Positions 23,474 to 35,239 of a DNA stretch of 64,000 bases are shown one piece after another; position 1 is the stretch's first letter; each line of letters starts with the position of its first letter. Position numbers and translations under genes: made by a program. Below the pieces are notes generated by a model. The model was not told the origin of the DNA, made no database searches, and saw only the letters and a program-made list of their open reading frames with translations. Source of the DNA: Carnegiea gigantea (Eukaryota; Streptophyta; Magnoliopsida; Caryophyllales; Cactaceae); NCBI GenBank assembly GCA_029747015.1, contig JAKOGI010002999.1:1-64000 (forward strand), written 5' to 3'.

Positions 23474-26400
23474 TCAGGGTGTTCTTACCAACCCTAGTTC
23501 CAGTCTATTTCTTTCAAATTGATCTCTAGCTAGTGCCTTAGTGAATATATCAGCAATTTGATTTTCTGTTGTGCAAAAATTCATAGAAATTAAACCCTTT
23601 TCAACATTATCTCTCAAGAAATGATGTCGAATGTCAATATACTTTGTTCTTTTATGTTGACATGGATTTTTGGCAATGTTAATTGCACTTGTGTTATCAC
23701 AAAAAATAGAATGCATCCAGTGTCAACACAAAAGTCCTTAAGCTGTTGTCTTATCCACAACAGTTGAGTACAACATGAAGCTGCTGCAACATATTCAGCT
23801 TCTGCTGTGGACATGGCAACTGAATGTTGCTTCTTTGTAGCCCAAGATACCAAACAAGGTCCAAGAAAGTGAGCCATACCTGAGGTACTCTTTCTATCAA
23901 CTAGGAATCCAGCATAGTCAGCGTCAGCATATCCAACAAGATCAAAATTGCAACCTCTAGGATACCATAAAGCTAAATTGGGTGTATGCTTCAAATATCT
24001 TAGTATCCGTTTAACAGCTTTAAGATGAGTTTTCTTAGGATTAGGCTGAAAACGGGCACATAAACCAACACTAAAAATAATATCCGGTCTACTAGCGGTT
24101 AGGTATAGGAGTGACCCAATCGTGCCCCTATAGAGTTTCTCCTCAACTGAGGGACTCCCATCATCCATAACCAACCTGGTTGAAGGAGAAATAGGAGTGT
24201 CTACGGGTTTGGCCAACTCCATCCCAAAACGCTTAAGTAGCTCCTTGATATACTTTTGTTGATGGATCATGGTGCCGTTTGGAGTTTGCTTGATTTGTAA
24301 GCCTAAGAAAAAGTTAAGCTCACCTATCATGCTCATCTCAAACTCACTCCTCATCATATTTGAAAATTCATTGCATAAATCATGATGAGTTGCACCAAAT
24401 ATAATGTCATCAACATATATTTGGACAATCAATAAATGTTCCCCCTTAGATTTTAGAAACAAGGTATTGTCTACCTTGCCTCTTCTAAAATTATTTTCAA
24501 GTAAAAAACTTGACAAACGTTCATACCAAGCTCTAGGAGCTTGTTTTAAACCATAAAGAGCTTTGTCAAGTTTGAAAACATGGTTAGGAAATTCACTGTT
24601 TTCAAAACCAGGGGGTTGTTTGACATACACCTCTTCTTTAAGGTATCCGTTTAGGAATGCACTTTTCACGTCCATTTGATATAGCTTGATTTCCATATGA
24701 GCTGCAAAGGCTATTAGGATTCGAATAGCCTCAATTCTAGCAACTGGTGCAAAGGTTTCTTCATAATCGATCCCTTCTTCTTGGTTATACCCTTGAACAA
24801 CCAGCCGTGCCTTGTTCCTAGTGACTGTTCCTGACTCATCCAGTTTGTTTCGAAACACCCACTTGGTTCCAATGATTGTTCTCTCTGCAGGTTTAGGTAC
24901 CAGGTGCCATACTCTGTTTCTTTCAAATTGATGGAGCTCTTCTTGCATTGCCGTGACCCAATCTGAATCTGCAAGAGCTTCATTCACATTCTTTGGCTCA
25001 ATGTTAGAGAGAAAAGCATAGAAAGCACAGAAATTCTTAAGCTTAGACCTAGTTTGCACTCCACTGTTAATATCAGACAGAATTTGATCAAGGGGGTGTG
25101 AACTATGGTGCTTCCATGGTCGTGGAGTAAGTGGATCCACAGACACATGCTCTACTCTAGCCGGAATATTTGGAGAATCAGGCTCACGAACACCTCCTGA
25201 GCCTGTTTCTGCACCTGTTTGTAAGCCTGTTCCTGAAGAACATGGTCCCGAACAGGGTTCAACGGTGTTTCCCCCTGTTTGGTGTTCACCTTGCCTGCCG
25301 TTTTGAGGAACAACTTCTGGGCCTGTTGTCTCCATGGTGTTCTTGCCTTGTCTCTCATGGGGCAACATTTCTTTTCGGATAAGATCTAATTCAAATTCTT
25401 CTTCTTGTGCCCCATTCTTATTCAAAGTGTTAGATTCATCAAAAAGCACATGCACACTTTCCTCAACGCACAAGGTTCTTTTATTAAAGACTTTGTATGC
25501 CTTGCTGTGAGAGGAATAACCAAGAAATATTGCCTCATCACTCCTGGGATCAAACTTTCCTAAAGCATCCTTCCCATTATTATGCACAAAACACCTACAA
25601 CCGAATATTCTTAAATGCATAATGTTGGGCTTTCTGCCTTTGAAGAGTTCGTAGGGAGTTTTGTTCAAAATAGGTCTAATCATACATCTATTCATAATGT
25701 AACAAGATGTGTTCAAAGCTTCTGCCCAAAAGTTCCTAGGAAGACTACTAGCAATAAGCATTGTCCTAGTCATGTCTTCTAGGGTGCGGTTTTTGCGCTC
25801 AACCACCCCATTCTGTTGGGGTGTTCTTGGGGCCGAGAAGTTATGATCAACACCATGCGTATTACAAAATTCTGTAAAACTTGCATTTTCAAATTCAGTA
25901 CCATGATCAGACCTCAAGGTAACCAATGAGTGTCCTAGTCTCTTTTCAACCTTTTTGAGAAGGGCAATAAAATTCTCAAAAGTTTCATCCTTGGAGGCCA
26001 AGAACAGGGTCCAAGTAAATCGAGAGTAATTATCCACTATGACAAGCACATACCTCTTGGCACCTCTACTTGTTATCCTCATAGGACCACATAGATCAAT
26101 GTGTAATAATTCAAGAGGTCGGGTAGTGCTAACACATCTTTTTGATTTAAAAGACAATCTGACTTGTTTTCCTTTTGCACAAGCTTCACATACCCTGTCA
26201 TCATTAAACTTGATGGAAGGGAGTCCAACAACCAAGTCTTTGGAAACAAGTTTGTTTAAAAGAGTAAGGCTCGCATGACCTAGTCTCTTGTGCTAGAGCA
26301 TTGTATCATCATTCACTGCACTCAAACAAGTCAGGTTGTTTTGGAGAAGTGTGGAAATACAAACTTTGTAAACATTTTTGTGACGCTTCCCCCTTAACAC

Positions 26401-26799
26401 AACGTCTCCTGTGTTGGCATTGACAACCAAGCAATGTGTTCGTGAGAACACCACTAGATTGTTCTTGTCACACAGTTGGGACACACTTAGTAAATTATGC
26501 TTTAAACCATCAACTAAGTGCACATTATCAATTGAGTGGGAGAGAGTTTTACCAATGCTACCTATACCGACAATTGTCCCAGACTTGCCGTTTCCAAAAG
26601 CCACGCTCCCACCGGTTGAAGCTGTAAGTGAGAGAAAGTTTGATTTTTCTCCGGTCATATGCCGCGAACACCCACTATCAACATACCACAGCTGCCTGTT
26701 TTCAAGGTTATTTTCTGAGCTATTTGCCAGGGTGTTTCTTACCCTGTTTGCTGGGTTGTTTGTGGGGTTGTTCTCTCTCACTTCAGCCTGCAAAACAAA
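23474..26799 (-). pseudogene. SIRE-1 protease-integrase-RT-RNase H
   Basis: Continues in frame after the gag TGA (26800-26802). The protease core reads 'WYVDSGCSRHMTG'. A TAG at 26293-26295 replaces the Trp of the '[10 protein letters not shown]' motif. Integrase carries 'HIDLCGPM', '[10 protein letters not shown]' and '[11 protein letters not shown]'; its C-terminal part has '[16 protein letters not shown]'. Reverse transcriptase carries '[20 protein letters not shown]', '[20 protein letters not shown]' and catalytic '[12 protein letters not shown]'. RNase H carries '[18 protein letters not shown]' and '[13 protein letters not shown]'. A 1-bp change near 23705 shifts the frame; the tail '[20 protein letters not shown]' continues to a stop at 23474. 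From 26292 to about 23710 the frame is fully open (about 860 codons). Confidence 0.92.
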
Positions 26800-28149
26800 T
26801 CAAGGGTTAGTTTTGGGAACCCAGATCCACTTGGGTCCCATTCTTTTAGACAAATAAAGCTCATCTTTCCTAATCCAGATTTGTTTCACATACCTTTCAT
26901 TCTTTTCATGGCATACCTTCTTGAAGGACATGAATATTGATAGTGACCAGTTTTACCACAATGAAAGCAAACAATGTTTTCAGGTAATCCCACATACTTT
27001 CTATGGATTGGGTAAACGGTTCGTTTAGGCTTATATCCAAGTCCCTTTTTGTTTTGACTGTGGTGAGTGTTTAACCAATCAAGGGCTTGTGAGGACTTGT
27101 TCCACAACCTGTTTGTGGCAAGGTCGTGTTCTGTGCGTTTTGCTTTAGCTGACAGGTTCTTGTTTTCAGCAAGCAAAACTTCGACCTTTTCTTTAAGCTC
27201 AAGGTTTTCCTTTTCAGCCTTGGCTTGATTGGTGGTATATTTTACTTCGTTCAAGATCAAGGTCTCCCTAAGGTCATTTATGGTTTGATGTGAAGCTAGA
27301 ATTTCTCTTTCAGCCTCAAGTTTCTCATTCTTAAGGATCTCATTTTCTAGTTCTAGTTCTAGGTCTCAGACATCTCGTTTCAATTCAGCACAAGTATCCA
27401 TCAAGGTATATAAAAGTTTTTCGAGAGTTGCTTTATTGAGACCACGTACCTTGTTCTTGAGATCAGTCAAGCTGTTTGTGGATTCATCATCTGAGTCTGA
27501 GTCACTTTGTGCCATGAGAGCTACAACATCTCTTTCACTTTCAGATTCACCTTCATCCTCAGAAGAGTCTCCCAGGCAGCAAGCATAGCCTTCGAGAATC
27601 TTTTGCCTGAGGTGTTCACAGGTTGTTTTCGAACCTGTTTTCTGGGTTGTTCGAACTCCTGCTCTTCTCGAAGCAGAGGGCAGTTTTTCACAAGGTGATT
27701 TGGTTTGCCACATTTAAAACACCCTGTGAACTGTTCTCGGGGGGTGTTTCTGGATTTATTGAAGTCCTTTCTTCTGCTGTTTTCTTTGACCTTTTTGAAG
27801 AATTTCTTGAACTTTCGTGTCATTAAGGCCATCTCTTCATCCTCAAGGTCAGAGTCATCATCCTCTTGTGCTTTCAAGGCAAGCCCACGATCCTTCTTCT
27901 GCTCCTCTTTTTGTTGTGAGTTCTTTCTGAGTTCATAGGTTTGAAGATTGCCAATCAACTCGTCGAGGGTGATCTTGTTCATGTCTTTAGCTTCTTGGAT
28001 GGCTGTCACCTTCGCTTCCCAAGACCGAGGCAAAATCCTTAGAATCTTCCTCACCAGCTCTTCTGTGGTGAAGGATTTTCCCAGGGATTTTAGCTCGTTT
28101 GTTATGTGGGTGAAGCGTGTGTACATATTCATCACGTTCTCACGATCAC
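26800..28149 (-). pseudogene. SIRE-1 gag, 3' part
   Basis: Resumes right after the Athila insertion with 'ENVMNMYTRFTHITNELKSL' and carries 'TLDELIGNLQTYELRKNSQQ'. A first CCHC knuckle (C-FK-C-GKPN-H-LVKN-C) lies near 27700-27745. After a shift near 27600 come an acidic stretch (SDSDSDDES), a long Glu/Lys/Leu coiled coil (about 27450-27120) and a second knuckle (C-FH-C-GKTG-H-YQYS-C) near 26930-26970. The end reads 'WIWVPKTNP' followed by TGA at 26800-26802, in frame with pol. Several stops and shifts; not functional. Confidence 0.85.
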
Positions 28150-29522
28150 TGATAAACCTCAAATTTGACCCATTTTCAACTCTAATTCTTCCCCTTTTCT
28201 CCTATAATCTTTCGACTAATCTTAGCAAAAAGGGGGGTTGAATACACTTTCTTGACCTATTATGCGCTAAGTTGTCCTATTTCTTGATCTGCAGGTCTAA
28301 GGTTTAGAAAGTGGGAGTTTCCTGCTGGTTGTGCCAAAAATGACGCTCTGGGATCAATTTCTGGCGTGAATGAAGCGTCGACGAAGCCCGGGAGAACCAT
28401 CTGGAGGCGCACGGCTGATTGCAGGGAGCGCACGGTCAGTTGCAGGACACGCACGGCCGTGCCTTGTAGCCAGAAGATGCGCACGGTTGGGCGCACGACC
28501 GTGCGCCTAAACCGTGCCTACCCCAGGCACGCACGTGTCCCCGTGCGTGGTACGCACGACCGTGCGTCATTAACTTTTGCGCGATTTAATTACTTTCGCG
28601 AGGCAGTTACCGGGAGTCTTTTTCTTTTTCTCTTCTCCGGCTTTCTGTTTTTTTTCTCTAAAAAGGGGGCGACTCTAGGGTTAGTTTTGGATTTCATTGG
28701 GTTGTTCAGTTCAACACTTTGGTTTGGATTTAATTATTGCTTTCGGTAGATTGTTGCTACAGATTGGTACACTCTTGAACCCTTCTTTTATTCTGTGTAA
28801 TTTAAGTTTCTTAATGCTTCGCATGCTATCATTATTGATTGAAGTTGAGATTAGAATTATGTTTAGCGGCTAAGTTTCTTAATCTTGGATTGGGTGTAGC
28901 CCCTATAATGTGAATTGGATATCGATTTTAGGTTTTTGTGAATTCTGCCTAAAGTATTATTGAATTCTCACTTAGCACGCCAGGTGTTCGATGAATTGCC
29001 TGAGAAGGCATATTCATGTTCTTAAAGAGGGTTTAGGAGACTAATGAGAGTTGGGTCCTTCACCTAGAGCGGCTTTGCGAGCGATTGTAAATCTTAACAT
29101 GAGAATAGTTAGGATTTCAATTGGGAATTGAGATTACATGATCTTGTGGTTTTGTTATTCTAGTTTCATGAGAATAGATAACTAGGATAATTCAATCAGT
29201 CTGATGACCTTCGAGAGAAGGCGCAGATGCTCTTCATTGGTAATTATTCCATTTCGATTGTTCCGCAGGCAGATTCGCATTACCTAAGTCTTCTTCCCAA
29301 TGAACGTTATAGTGTGGTGAACCCCAATCCAGGATTCCTCTCAGTATTTGATATAAACCTAATAGATTTAGAATCAGTTCACCCAATTCACCAGACCTAG
29401 CTTAGATTAAGTGTCACAGATTGCCTCGGTGATTGAAACCAAGTTCCCTGCGGATACGACCCGTACTTGCCTCTGCTGGCTACAACCGGCACCGTGCACT
29501 TGCGGTATATTTTAACTCATCA
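28150..29522 (+). repeat. 5' LTR of Athila-like element
   Basis: Starts tgataaacct, ends actcatca; about 1373 bp. A G+C-rich region at 28401-28570 is packed with cgcacgg/ccgtgcg dyads. It also holds the block gccaggtgttcgatgaa at 28979-28995 and ends with 'ttccctgcggatacgaccc' near 29452-29470. Confidence 0.92.
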
Positions 29523-29528
29523 AGTTTT

Positions 29529-29546
29529 TGGCGCCGTTGCCGGGGA
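29529..29546 (+). other. Primer-binding site (Athila)
   Basis: TGGCGCCGTTGCCGGGGA, six bases after the LTR's terminal CA. This is the primer site I associate with Tat/Athila elements. Confidence 0.85.
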
Positions 29547-29699
29547 ACTTGTTTGTTTTCAACATCGAAAGCGATTTTAAACGCTTGAGATTAGGCTTTT
29601 TCCTTTTTCTTTTTCTTTTCCCTTTCCCTTTCTTTTCTTCCTTGCTTGTTTTTATTCTTACTTGAACCTGCTTACGCTTGGTATAGTTTTTGGCTTTGT

Positions 29700-30851
29700 A
29701 TGCACAGGCGCAGTCAGGGGAGTCACCATTTGCTTCCCCTGAATTCTGAAATCGAAGCCACTGCTCGCAAGCAAAGCGGCGCTAGAAAGAAGAAACAAGC
29801 AGAATCTGCGATGGCGGCGCATGACAACCGGGTATTGAGAGACTATGCTATGCCTCAATCGTCGGGTATCACCTCTTCTATAGTGAACCCTACGGTCAAG
29901 GTCAACAACTTCGAGTTGCGCCCGGCCCTTATCTCGCTGGTAGAGCGAGATCAATTTGGTGGACACCCTTCAGAAAACCCCAACATGCACCTTCGCAACT
30001 TCCTTGCAAAGTGTGATACAATCAAACTGAACGGGGTCTCCACCGATGCCATCCGACTGAGACTCTTCCCATTTTCTCTACGGGATAGAGCAAGAGATTG
30101 GCTCCAAAATGAGGAGCCGAACACCTTTGCCACTTGGGACGCCCTCTCCAAGGCCTTCCTGAGTAAATACTTCCCCCCTGGGAAGACGGCCAAGTTGAGG
30201 GCCGATATCACTTCCTTCGCCCAGATGCACAGTGAATCCTTATATGAGGCGTGGGAAAGGTTTAAGGATTTGCAACGCCAGTGCCCCCATCATGGAGTCC
30301 CTGATTGGCTTCTCATCCAGACCTTCTACAACGGTCTGGACCAATCCCTCAAAATGTCAATTGATGCTGCTGCTGGGGGTGCACTGATGGGGAAGTCTAT
30401 CGAGGTGGCCAAGACCCTACTGGAAGACATGGCCGCTAATAACTACCACTGGTTCAATGAGAGGGCAGCTCCGAAAAAGGCAAGTGGGGTGTATGGAGTC
30501 GACGCTGTAGACATGCTAGCTAGCAAGGTTGATGCCCTTGCTCAGAGGTTTGACAGGCTTGGAGCCCCTTCAGGGAGTTCAATGGGAGGTTCATCTAGTG
30601 CTATGTTTGAGGTCGGGGCACTCTGTGAGATTTGTGGCGTCCAAGGCCACATGGCTGCTGAATGCCAAACCGCTCTCCCAGGCGCTGAGCAGGCCAATGC
30701 AATGCAAACATATGGCCAGCGCCCACAAAACAACCCCTACTCGAACACATACAACCCCGGTTGGAGAAATCATCCTAATTTCTCCTACCGCAACAACAAC
30801 CCCATGTCTCCAAACCCTTCTCAATCTCAACCTCAGCCTCTTGGTTTCTAA
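29700..30851 (+). pseudogene. Athila gag, premature stop at end
   Basis: First ATG at 29700 (MHRRSQGSHH); an alternative Met at 29811 (MAAHDN). It has a retrotransposon gag domain around 29950-30420 with 'LRLFPFSLRDRARDWL', 'FLSKYFPP' and 'ESLYEAWERFKDLQRQCPHHG', and a CCHC knuckle (C-EI-C-GVQG-H-MAAE-C) near 30625-30670. The stop TAA at 30849-30851 is followed at once by the same open frame, which leads into pol; CAA to TAA is the likely cause. Gag builds the particle and binds RNA. Otherwise complete. Confidence 0.88.
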
Positions 30852-33800
30852 TACAGGGCCCCTTATACCCAAGCCCCTCAACAAACACCCCAACAACCTC
30901 CCCAACAACAATCCAAGTCCAATCTAGAAAGCCTCATGGAGCGATTTATAGCTACCCAAACGAAGACCAATGAGGTACTCAGCGAGTCGGTCAACCAGTT
31001 GAACTCAAAGTTTGACTCGATGGCCACTCACCAAAAGATGATGGACAACCAGATCGCTCAAATTGCGCAGCAAGTGAACCATTTGTCCAGACCCCAAGGC
31101 CACTTACCAGGTCAATCTGAGACCAACCCCAAGGGTCAAATGAATGCAATCACATTGCGAAGCGGGAGGGAGTTGGAAGGTCCCCCAATGCCCATGAGGG
31201 AAGAACAACATGAGGTTAAAGATGGGGATGAAGTCATCAAGGTAACCCCTAGTGATGCTGTGAGTGAGGAGGTTCCGAATGAGAAACCTAAGGAGGTCGC
31301 AACAGAAGGTATTACCCCTCAGGCGAAGCCTTACAAACCACCAGTCCCATATCCCCAGAGGCTAATAAAGGCTAGGGAGGAACACAAGTACGGCAAGTTC
31401 CTCGAGATGCTTAAGAAGTTCCATATCAACATTCCCTTTCTGGAGGCCATTACCGACATGCCCTCCTATGCCAAATTCCTGAAAGATTTGCTCTCTAATA
31501 AGGGAAAGTTACTCGAAAACGCCATTGTGTCTCTGACTGAAGAGTGTAGTGCAATTATTCAGAACAAGCTCCCCCCTAAGCTATCAGATCCAGGGAGTTT
31601 CTCCATCCCCTGTTCTGTTGGGGGCATAACTATCAGCAGGGCATTATGTGACCTTGGGGCCAGTGTGAGCCTCATGCCATTTTCTATTTGTGAGAAGCTG
31701 CAAGTGGGTGAGCTAAAACCCACCACTATTTCTTTGCAACTGGCTGATCGTTCAGTGAAGTATCCCCTTGGCGTCCTTGAGGATGTCCCATTGCAAGTGG
31801 GGAAGTTTTTGATCCCATGCGATTTCGTAGTTATGGAGATGGAGGAAGACTCCCGCATCCCTATCATTCTGGGAAGGCCCTTTTTAGCGACTGCGGGGGC
31901 TATGATAGATGTGAAGAACGGCAAGTTAACCCTTCAAGTGGGTGATGAGAAGGTAGAATTCAGCTTGCCACAAGCCATGATCTCCCCCATTTCAGGTGAC
32001 TCTTGCTGCAGAGTCGATGTCTTTGAGCAGGCCCTTAATGAGGAGGGCAAGATTGGTTCTTTTGCGGAAGACCCCTTAGAGGCTGCTCTACTCGACTGTC
32101 ATGCCAGTGCCCCGAGCTCGGACGAGAAGGAGGAGTATGCCCAACTCCTTGACACATCTACCACCTATTTGCCTAGACGGTCCCATAGAGAGCTCCTCAG
32201 TCTAGCAGAGCCAGTCTCCAGGGAGCAAGAGGGGGGCCCCACGAAGGTAGAATTAAAACCTTTACTTTCCCATCTCAGGTACGCTTTTCTGGACCCTTCC
32301 CATCGATGTCCCGTTATTGTCAATGCTAACCTAGATGGTCCCCAGTTGGAACAACTGTTGGATGTGCTTCGTAAGCATAGGGGTGCCATCGGGTATAGTA
32401 TTGATGATATTCGAGGACTTAGTCCTACGTTTTGCATGCACCGCATCTTTCTCAATGACGGTCACCGCCCCTCTCGACAACCTCAACGTCGATTAAATCC
32501 AAACATGCAAGAGGTTGTCAAAAAGGAAATCCTTAAACTACTTGACGCTGGGATTATCTACCCTATCTCTGATAGTGAGTGGGTGAGCCCAGTCCAGGTA
32601 GTTCCTAAAAAGGGAGGCATGACTGTTATAAAGAATGAGCGCGACGAACTCATTTCTACTAGGACTGTTACCGGGTGGCGAATGTGCATTGATTATCGCC
32701 GATTAAATCAAGCCACCCGGAAAGATCATTTCCCTCTTCCCTTCATTGACCAGATGTTGGAAAGGTTGGCAAGCACTCTTTCTTCTGTTATCTGGATGGC
32801 TATTCGGGGTTCTTTCAAATCCCTATCCATCCTGATGACCAAGAAAAAACAACCTTCACGTGCCCGTATGGTACCTTCGCATATCGAAGGATGCCATTCG
32901 GTTTATGTAATGCCCCCGCCACCTTTCAACGCTGCATGACTGCTATATTCTCTGATCTAATAGAGAACATTATGGAGGTGTTTATGGATGACTTCTCCGT
33001 CTATAGAGGTACCTATGCCCTTTGTTTGGAAAATTTAACCCGGGTACTCCATCGATGTGAGGAAGTCAATCTAGTATTGAATTGGGAGAAATGTCACTTT
33101 ATGGTGCAGGAGGGAGTAGTGTTGGGCCATGTTATATCTGCCAGGGGCATTGAGGTGGACAGAGCTAAAGTTGAGGTTATCGAGCGATTGCCCCATCCTA
33201 CTTCGGTAAAGGGAGTGCGGAGTTTCCTTGGTCATGCGGGGTTTTACCGCCGCTTTATCAAGGATTTCTCCAAGATCGCCAAACCTCTTACTCAGCTGCT
33301 CACCAAAGATGCCCCGTTTGTCTTTACTGATGGGTGCCTTGAGTCTTTTTGCAGGATCAAGCAGGCACTGATTTCCGCCCCTATCATACAACCGCCAGAC
33401 TGGGACCTCCCATTTGAGGTCATGTGTGATGCCAGCGACCATGCGGTAGGGGCCGTTTTGGGGCAAAGGAAGGACAAGAAGCCCGTAGTGATCTACTACG
33501 CTAGCAGAACCCTGGATGAGGCCCAACAGCATTATACCACAACTGAGAAGGAGTTGCTTGCGGTCGTGTTCGCGATCGAGAAGTTCCGCCCCTACCTCCT
33601 ATGCTCCAAGGTCGTTGTGTACACTGACCACTCTGCACTCAAGTACCTCCTTCAGAAGAAAGATGCCAAACCCCATCTTATACGATGGATTTTGCTGCTC
33701 CAGGAGTTTGACCTGGAAATTAGGGATAAGGCAGGGGCCGAAAATGTGGTAGCTGATCATCTCTCCAGGCTCATTGTCGAGAGCCAATGTGCCCCCATTG

Positions 33801-35143
33801 ATGATGCTTTCCCTGACGAGCATCTTTTGGCCCTCTCATCGATTGCATCCCCTTGGTTCGCTGATATCGCCAATTACCTGGCCTCGGGAATCGTACCATA
33901 TGACTTGTCACCTCATCAGAAGAAGAAATTCTTCCATGACATCAAGTCCTACTTCTGGGAGGAACCCTTCTTGTACAAGCTATGTAAAGATGGGATTTAT
34001 AGGCGTTGCCTCCCTGAGGAGGAGGTTCAGAGTGTGATTTCTCATTGTCACGACTCGCCAAGTGGAGGGCACGCCAGCGCCTCCAAAACTGCAGCCCGAA
34101 TACTCCAAGCTGGCTTCTTCTGGCCCTCCCTTTTCAAGGATGTGTCCACATATGTTCGGTCCTGTGACCGCTGTCAGCGAACCGGGAACCTATCCAGGAA
34201 GAACGAAATGCCTCTCAACTTCATCCTGGAAGTGGAGATTTTTGATGTGTGGGGGATCGACTTCATGGGTCCTTTCCCGTCTTCACGAGGTAACAAATAC
34301 ATCCTGGTCGTAGTAGATTACGTCTCCAAGTGGGTGGAGGCGGTGGCTAGCCCCACTAATGACTCCAGGGTCGTGGCGAAACTTTTCAAGAAGATTATAT
34401 TCCCACGTTTTGGAGTCCCGAGGGTCGTAATCAGTGACAACGGCCCTCACTTTGTAGAGAAGAGATTGGAAGCTTTATTGAAGAAATATGGGGTGCATCA
34501 TAAATTCGGGCTTAGCTATCACCCCCAGACTAGTGGCCAAGTGGAGATCTCCAATCGTGAAATCAAGGTCATTTTGGAGAAAACAGTCGCACGGTCGCGA
34601 AAGGATTGGGTGGATAAGCTAGATGACGCCCTTTGGGCTTACCGCACGGCTTTCAAGACTCCAATAGGTACCACCCCCTTTCGCCTTATCTATGGCAAGC
34701 CTTGCCACCTCCCTGTGGAATTGGAACATAAGGCTTATTGGGCCATTAAGTACTTCAATTTTGACTTGAAGTCTGCGGGGGAAAAGCGGCTGTTACAACT
34801 GAATGAGCGGGAGGAAATTCGGCTTGATGCCTATGAGAATTCAAGGCTCTATAAGGAGCGAGTCAAGAGGTGGCATGATCGGTTCATAAACCGGCGAGAG
34901 TTTCGGGAAGGCGATTTGGTTCTCTTGTTCAACTCCAGATTGAAGCTTTTTCCTGGGAAGCTCCGCTCTCGTTGGTCGGGTCCTTTTACCGTGCTCAAAG
35001 TCTATCCTTATGGCGCTATTGAGATTGGCACGGAGGCCACGGGGTCATTCAAGGTAAACGGTTCCCGACTTAAGCACTACATTGCTGGGGAGCGAATCGA
35101 GGGCAAGGTTTCATATGGCTTGCCTACTGCGACAGCTACCTAG
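30852..35143 (+). pseudogene. Athila pol: protease, RT, RNase H, integrase
   Basis: Same frame as gag. The protease has 'ALCDLGASVSLMP' and 'IILGRPFLATAGA' (about 31640-31940). Reverse transcriptase has 'WRMCIDYRRLNQATRKDHFP', then one missing base near 32773 shifts the frame. After 32774 the frame is open to the end: '[14 protein letters not shown]', '[16 protein letters not shown]', catalytic '[10 protein letters not shown]'. RNase H has '[15 protein letters not shown]' and '[11 protein letters not shown]'. Integrase has the zinc part ('[11 protein letters not shown]', 'CDRCQRTGN') and a DD-E core ('[11 protein letters not shown]', 'VISDNGPHF', '[12 protein letters not shown]'). No chromodomain after it. 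The stop is at 35141-35143. All catalytic residues are present; the one lost base is the only break in pol. Confidence 0.93.
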
Positions 35144-35184
35144 GTATCATGCACGGTCAAGCTCGGGACCTAAAACAAGCGCTT

Positions 35185-35202
35185 CTTGGGAGGCAACCCA
35201 AG
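35185..35202 (+). other. Hairpin just after pol
   Basis: Perfect 6-bp stem cttggg/cccaag with a 6-base loop aggcaa, 42 bp after the pol stop. I recall a similar 'ttgggaggcaaccca' block after pol in other plant gypsy elements. Function unknown. Confidence 0.6.
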
Positions 35203-35219
35203 TTTTATCGCCTTTCACC

Positions 35220-35239
35220 AAAAAAAAAAAAAAAAAGGG
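35220..35239 (+). other. A17-GGG tract
   Basis: Seventeen A followed by GGG. Resembles a polypurine tract but is far from the 3' LTR; could be a replication slip or an internal primer site. Confidence 0.4.

Noticed and set aside
28366..28749. Arg-rich ORFs in the Athila LTRs (also 39331-39642)
   Set aside because: Produced by the cgcacgg-type repeats; the two LTR copies diverge in frame at the end. Described as a repeat instead.
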